NCBI RefSeq assembly: GCF_002127325.2
Contig: NC_035437.2
Coordinates: 162,043,408-162,107,407, forward strand
Direction of reading: 5' to 3'
From: Helianthus annuus
Lineage: Eukaryota > Streptophyta > Magnoliopsida > Asterales > Asteraceae
DNA length: 64,000 nucleotides
Under the pieces are notes generated by a model that searched no databases, was not told where the DNA came from, and saw nothing but the letters and a program-made list of their open reading frames with translations. Below are positions 59,850 through 64,000 of this stretch, in pieces. Position numbers and translations under genes: made by a program. Position 1 is the stretch's first letter. Every line of letters begins with the position of its first letter.

Positions 59850-61992
59850 AACCTGTTCCGTATCGCCAAGATCTTGCTTTACGGCTTTGTAAAGAAGTAA
59901 GGAGAAGACCAAAAGATAAAACCAAAGCAAACATTCCGTTTCCAAAACGCCATGAAGATTGCATAGCAGGTTGATTAGGGTTTTGACTTTTCGGTATACC
60001 AAACTCATCCACAACTCCCTGTGATATAAAAAAACTTATGTTACATTTGGTTTTTTAAGTTGCATTGATCAATTTCAAAGCAAAAATCTTCATAGTCACC
60101 AATGGTTGAGAAAGTTCGATTTAATTCAAAATGGAAGGTAGTTATACTTACTTTAATAGCTTGCTGCATAAAGAGCATTGCGATTAACAGACCGAATAAT
60201 TCACCAGCTATGCGTGTGAATCTATTGATGATTGAGCAAGCACCCAAAATAGACAACAACACCAACAGAAAAGCCGTCCACACACAAACCCTGTTATCAT
60301 TGAAACAATAATAATTTTCTTAAAAATCCATACTTTCTCAAGTAGTTAGGTTTAAGTAAAGGTGACAATTTTGACCCATTTACTCATAAATTGCTCGATC
60401 TGGGTTATGTTTTTATCTCTAACAGGTCAAACCGATATCAAAAGAATCGGTTTAAGCCTTGAAACTTTTTATGTAGTGGTTTTGTCCCTTAACTTTTCAA
60501 GACTTGTTGAAATTTTTTAATTGAATTAATTAAACAAAAAGAACAAAAAACATAGGGACTAAACCATCAGGGAAAAAGAAAGTTTAGGGGTACCACCACG
60601 AAAATTTTATTACGGGACTTAATCGATAAAATACTGAAAGTTGGTTGATTAAAGATTTAAATCCAATCAACACCCTAAATAAAAATAGGTTTAAATAAGT
60701 CAAAAACAAAAGTTAAGTGACGATATCACAACGAAAACAAAAAAAAAGGTTTACGAGTTAATCCGCCAAATTGTTGAAAGTTTGTTGGTTTCTTACCATT
60801 AGTTTTAATACATACAACTTCATAAACACTTTATTCATAAAAGTTAACATAATATTATAATCATAGTTATTAAAGGCGCTAGGCGCACTCAAGGCGCATA
60901 GGCCTCGCCTGGGGCCTAGGCGCAAAGCGAAAAAAAAGCAAGGGCCTGAGAAAAATAAAGCGCATAAGGAAAAAAATTAAATATATATTATGTATTAGAA
61001 AAAGAATACTATTCTTTAAATAAAATAAACAAAATCTATTATATAACACTTCATATCATTTATTTAGAACCAAAAGTTCTAAAATATTAGTGTATTAGTG
61101 TAGAAAAGTAGTTTTCCTTGGATAAAAGTACAGATCTGACTAGAATCTTGTCGGAATTTAGAAAATTTGGCCGGATACTCTCCGGGATCTAGGAATCTCG
61201 CCGGAATGTGCACTTGAACCATCACCTGGAGAATTAAAGCGCAACTGCCTCGCCTCGCCTGAAAAATGGGCCTCGGCGCAAGAGGCGATGGCTTTTAACA
61301 ACTATGATTATAATAATATAGCTCCCAAAAGACTTTGACCAAGAGGGTCTTCGACCTTTGTCTCTGTGTTTTCACATCGAGAATTATTTTTTATTTATTT
61401 ATTTTTTTTTTTGAAGTCAACAGTGTTAAGAAAATACCATGCAGCCCAGGCTAAGAAAAGAGGTTTCCCTAACTCCTTTTGGTCCTTAGCAAAGTTGAAC
61501 ATAAAAGTGTACATTAACACCGTCGGTTCAGCAACACCTAATATAAGAAGCGGTTGCCCTCCGATTATAGAGTGAATTATCCCACAAAGCGCGGTTGAGG
61601 CTAGAGTTTGGACTGCAGTTAAACTTCCCTCTGTTTCAAACAAACATTAAAACTCAACTTTTTAGCTTATATGTGATGTAACAAGTGAGAATATGAATTA
61701 TGAACATCTTGACACTTAATAAAGTTTCCAACCAGTATCTCTTTCTAGTTGCTCCCCAAAAGATATAACCGGTATCGCTGAAGCAAAGAATATATACGTC
61801 GTTGGAGCCAGAATCCTAATAAAGCAAACAGAATCTTGTCAACGAAAAGCATAATAACACGAGTTTGTTTAACGAAAGAATCACGAACCTGATACCGGCC
61901 CGGATGCCGCCTGTCCAGTCTTGTTTGTAGCACAGTAATCTTCCTTTGAGATCATTACCGATCCCACGAAACGGAACGAATGTTTCTTCCAT
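55209..61992 (-). CDS. BOR1: BOR1-type boron (borate) exporter, 12 coding exons
   Basis: Plant boron transporter of the bicarbonate-transporter-like family; it exports borate across the plasma membrane for xylem loading. Exons (minus strand): 61992-61889, 61815-61733, 61630-61438, 60290-60152, 60018-59853, 59721-59555, 59479-59306, 59218-59123, 58662-58525, 58096-57777, 56877-56607, 55514-55209. They total 2157 nt (718 codons plus TGA), with GT-AG junctions and conserved phase. Start [15 protein letters not shown] is the family's usual N-terminus. Exon 3 has [17 protein letters not shown], exon 4 [11 protein letters not shown], exon 7 [18 protein letters not shown], exon 10 [20 protein letters not shown]. 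The loop in exons 9-10 carries YRNM and YNEM, matching tyrosine sorting motifs known in Arabidopsis BOR1. Exon 12 is a Ser/Pro-rich cytosolic tail. No breaks found. BOR1 versus a close paralogue cannot be settled from one copy. Confidence 0.93.
55630..56053. mobile_element. Foldback MITE 1 in last intron of BOR1
   Basis: 424 bp with long inverted arms: ATATTGGATTTAAATAACCC at the left and its complement at the right, about 140 bp each. The centre has repeated GATGACGTGGCA and CTGATGTGGCA units. A-rich sequence flanks both ends. The structure fits Mutator-like foldback elements. There is no ORF. Confidence 0.75.
56065..56492. mobile_element. Foldback MITE 2 in last intron of BOR1
   Basis: 428 bp. 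The arms start GAGTAAAATGCCATTTTCGTC and end with the near-complement GACGAAAATGACATTTTACTC, and both arms carry GGTTTGGCCAGTTTTGCGAC. It lies 12 bp from foldback 1 and has different arms. No coding capacity. Confidence 0.8.
57227..57556. mobile_element. Foldback MITE 3 in the intron between exons 10 and 11
   Basis: 330 bp. The arms begin TAAAGTACACGAGTGGTCCC and end with the near-complement; GGACCATCCGTGTACTTT repeats inside the right arm. Short in-frame stretches with [13 protein letters not shown] on either strand come from this repeat and are not genes. Confidence 0.75.
58179..58522. mobile_element. hAT-type MITE at the exon 9 splice donor of BOR1
   Basis: 344 bp. Ends CACTGGCGAAG and CTCCGCCACTG form imperfect 11 bp inverted repeats. 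The identical 8 bp ACCAGAGT flanks it at 58171-58178 and 58523-58530. On the gene strand this duplication reads ACTCTGGT, which is the last six bases of exon 9 plus the GT of the splice donor. Both copies therefore carry a donor, one on each side of the element. No transposase is encoded. Confidence 0.85.
59795..59842. repeat. C11 run and (CA)n microsatellite next to exon 5 donor
   Basis: A run of 11 C (59795-59805), then A6, then about 16 CA repeats. On the gene strand the (GT)n begins about 10 bases after the exon 5 splice donor (59852), within a 131 bp intron. Confidence 0.92.
60854..61314. mobile_element. MITE with GGCGC/GCCTCGCCT ends in the intron between exons 3 and 4
   Basis: 461 bp. 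The left end ATTATAATCATAGTTATTAAA and right end TTTAACAACTATGATTATAAT are near-perfect inverted repeats. Subterminal sequence is rich in GGCGCAT and CCTCGCCT. The interior is AT-rich with no ORF. It is a non-autonomous DNA element of uncertain superfamily. Confidence 0.7.
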
Positions 61993-62885
61993 ATAAATAT
62001 GAGTGTTTTGATTTTTTTTTTTTTATTATTCAACAAACGGTTTCGATATCGAAAAGGCGAAAAACACAAAGATTCAAACGTGCATACCGAAGATAAGTGC
62101 AGAAATGGGCAGAAACACAAGGATTTTTATTACTACATCACTAGATGAGTGATGATTGAAATATTTATGTTGTGTCATATATCTTTATTATACAATGATC
62201 TCCATGAGATCATGAAAGTTGTAATATCTGCAATTGCTGATCATTACATCTCAGGAGACTAGTAAAGAATCAATGAGTATATATTTTAAAAAAATAATCA
62301 AAGAATCAAGTAATGAATCATTGAATTGGAACCAGAAGAACCTATCCTTTTGTAAACTCCATAACCAAATGTTCAAACTAACGAATTGAATTCATTGGAA
62401 ATCGATAGATTAACGAGATATCAAAGTACTCTCCATCTATTAAGACCCCTCAACTAACGGTTGACTTGATCAAAAAGCAGATCCATCACCTCATAACCCT
62501 TGTTTAATTAGCAAAAAAGCAAAGGCATTTCATCGAACAGTTGGTGTGCAGTGAAATTACAAGAATAATTACATATTATGAACGTTGAGAAAGGAATCAA
62601 AGTTCAAGATAAGTTAAAGAAAAGCTGGAAGCTAAAGAAAAGAAAGACTAACGAATACCCATTTGCTGAAAACGAGAAATTATCGATCTTTATGAGAAAT
62701 TAGCGAGTACTGATGAGCTTACATGATATGATCACAAGAAGATGATCAATTGAGAGTGTTTGTTCAGCAGAAGAACATAACCTTGAAGTTAGATGAAATT
62801 GGAATGTACCCAAATGGATTTGATAACAGAAGAGGGGAAAGCAATTCGTTTAGGGAAGAAAGTGTTGGTGGCGTGAATGAGAGAG
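61993..62885 (-). promoter_or_regulatory. Long leader of BOR1 with short upstream ORFs and a possible intron
   Basis: Distance from the inferred start (about 62885) to the ATG at 61992 is near 890 bases, so the leader is long or spliced. Minimal upstream ORFs on the minus strand: ATG-TTC-TTC-TGC-TGA at 62764-62778, ATG-GGT-ATT-CGT-TAG at 62648-62662, ATG-CAC-GTT-TGA at 62074-62085, and bare ATGTAA at 62719-62724 and 62569-62574. The first ATGTAA also overlaps a good splice donor (AT/GTAAGC at 62722), so it may instead mark the end of a non-coding exon. An acceptor could lie near 62149. Confidence 0.5.
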
Positions 62886-62912
62886 AGAGTGTGTGTGGTG
62901 GTTGATGTGTGA

Positions 62913-62924
62913 ATATATATATAA
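62913..62924 (-). promoter_or_regulatory. Putative core promoter of BOR1
   Basis: The minus strand reads TTTATATATATATTC, followed about 30 bases later by a CT-rich stretch (CACACACTCTCTCTCTC, 62878-62897), a common arrangement at plant transcription starts. Confidence 0.5.
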
Positions 62925-62930
62925 ACACTT

Positions 62931-64000
62931 CGTCGTGCTACTGTTAACAGAAAGCAAACCCGACACGCATCATTTAGGAGAGAGACAGAAAGAGAGAGTG
63001 TTTAAGCGGAGGAAAGAGCAGGAACAATGGCGATAGAGAAAGGAGGTGGAGGGGTCATATCAATGATGCAACCGAATTAAATCTATAGCTAACTTGTACG
63101 GTTTGAACTAATATATGTTAAAAAACTTGTAAATTTGCAGGCGCGATACTACGGGTCCAAATATAAAAATAAACACAAAAACGTATTATATATGGTCTGT
63201 CATATTTGCGAAAGAAATTTATGCCAAACACAAACATGAACTTATACCGACATGTACATAAAAATAAGTAAATAATCATGGTTTTTTTAAGTTAAAAATG
63301 GTATCGTACATTGCGGTGGCACCGAAATGTAAAGTAAGTCAAATTTATAAAATCTATTGAAAACATATTATATTTGACACGACTTGTTGTAACATAAAAT
63401 TTATGGAAAATGTAGATCAAGTGAAAACGTTAAAAAAGGCAAAAAAAAAAACATATTATATCTGAGCTACCCATTTTCAAAGAAACGTAAACAACTTAAA
63501 TTTGTACCGACACATAGATAAATATAAGCACGTAAAAATGATTATAAATTTTTAGAAGGTTAAAGAGGTGTAAGTGTCAATACTAAAATAAACAATAAAT
63601 TACTAAAAGAAAAAAACCTTAAAAAAAAGTTGACCAATGGTCAGCTGCCATGCACTGGTCATCCAACTTGTTTTTGTAGTTATATAGAATGTTATGTTAC
63701 TATTTTTATCTAACGTGTAAACCATGGTCGTCTCTGCAAATTCTTAGAAATTCAGGGGTTCAGGTTAGGGGTGTTCATCGAATCGAATATCGAATTTTCG
63801 AATGATTCGAATCGAATTATTAAAATAATTTTTTTATTTTCCCTTAAATTCGAATTCGATTCGAATTCGATTAAAACCCATCCCATTCGATTCGAATTCG
63901 TATTCGAATAAAAAACCCAATTTGTATTCGATTCGTATTCGATTAAAAATTCGAATTCGAATAAATTCGATTTGATTTAGATTCTTTTAAACATATAAAA
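62931..64000. other. Upstream region of BOR1 and edge of a TTCGAAT-rich repeat
   Basis: No gene found. 63100-63650 is AT-rich with phrases shared with the 3' flank of the gene (TACCGACACATAGATAAATA). From about 63765 to the window end the sequence is made of TCGAATCGAATTCGAATTC-like units after AGGGGTGTTCATCGAATCG; this is probably the left end of a non-autonomous DNA element cut by the window edge. Confidence 0.5.

Overview
This is nuclear DNA from a flowering plant. It holds one intron-rich, plant-type boron transporter gene next to a deep pile of nested Ty3/gypsy LTR retrotransposons. The retroelement types, the hAT and Mutator-like foldback elements in the introns and the overall repeat style suggest a eudicot, probably Asteraceae; that placement is my recollection of similar repeats and was not tested.

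Layout. 1-1713 is LTR-derived sequence in minus orientation with an internal 552 bp direct duplication. 1718-6557 is the 3' part of an Athila-type element (A-prime, plus strand) ending in a complete LTR. 6558-7145 is the tail of another LTR. 7146-52207 is a chromodomain-bearing gypsy element (D, Tekay-like, plus strand). Its gag-protease (8203-9791) was cut from its pol (46294-49340) by a 36.5 kb Athila-type insertion (A, minus strand, 9792-46293) with the 5 bp target duplication GTAGG. Inside A sit a hAT-like MITE (11505-12175), a 3.34 kb solo LTR (F, 35890-39229, perfect GTTTA duplication) and a coding-deficient gypsy-like element (B, 14115-34619). B in turn carries a Tat-lineage element (C, 19264-30079, TCATC duplication) with gag, pol with two RNase H domains, and a spliced antisense ORF. 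D's 3' LTR (49432-52207) is followed by the remaining part of yet another LTR (E, 52208-54309). Insertion order from the nesting: E, then D, then A, then B and F, then C.

Every retroelement ORF is broken by stops and frameshifts, so none of the copies could make its own proteins.

The only intact host gene is a BOR1-type borate exporter on the minus strand: 12 coding exons between 61992 and 55209, about 718 codons, with a long leader and a TATA box near 62920. Its introns hold three foldback MITEs, one further MITE, a microsatellite next to a splice donor, and a hAT-type MITE whose 8 bp target duplication spans the exon 9 splice donor.

The most unusual pattern is that several unrelated LTR families here (A, B, D, F and the LTR at 1-1713) each carry their own short GC-rich, near-palindromic motif, repeated upstream of the LTR TATA box, and in A also between the ORFs.
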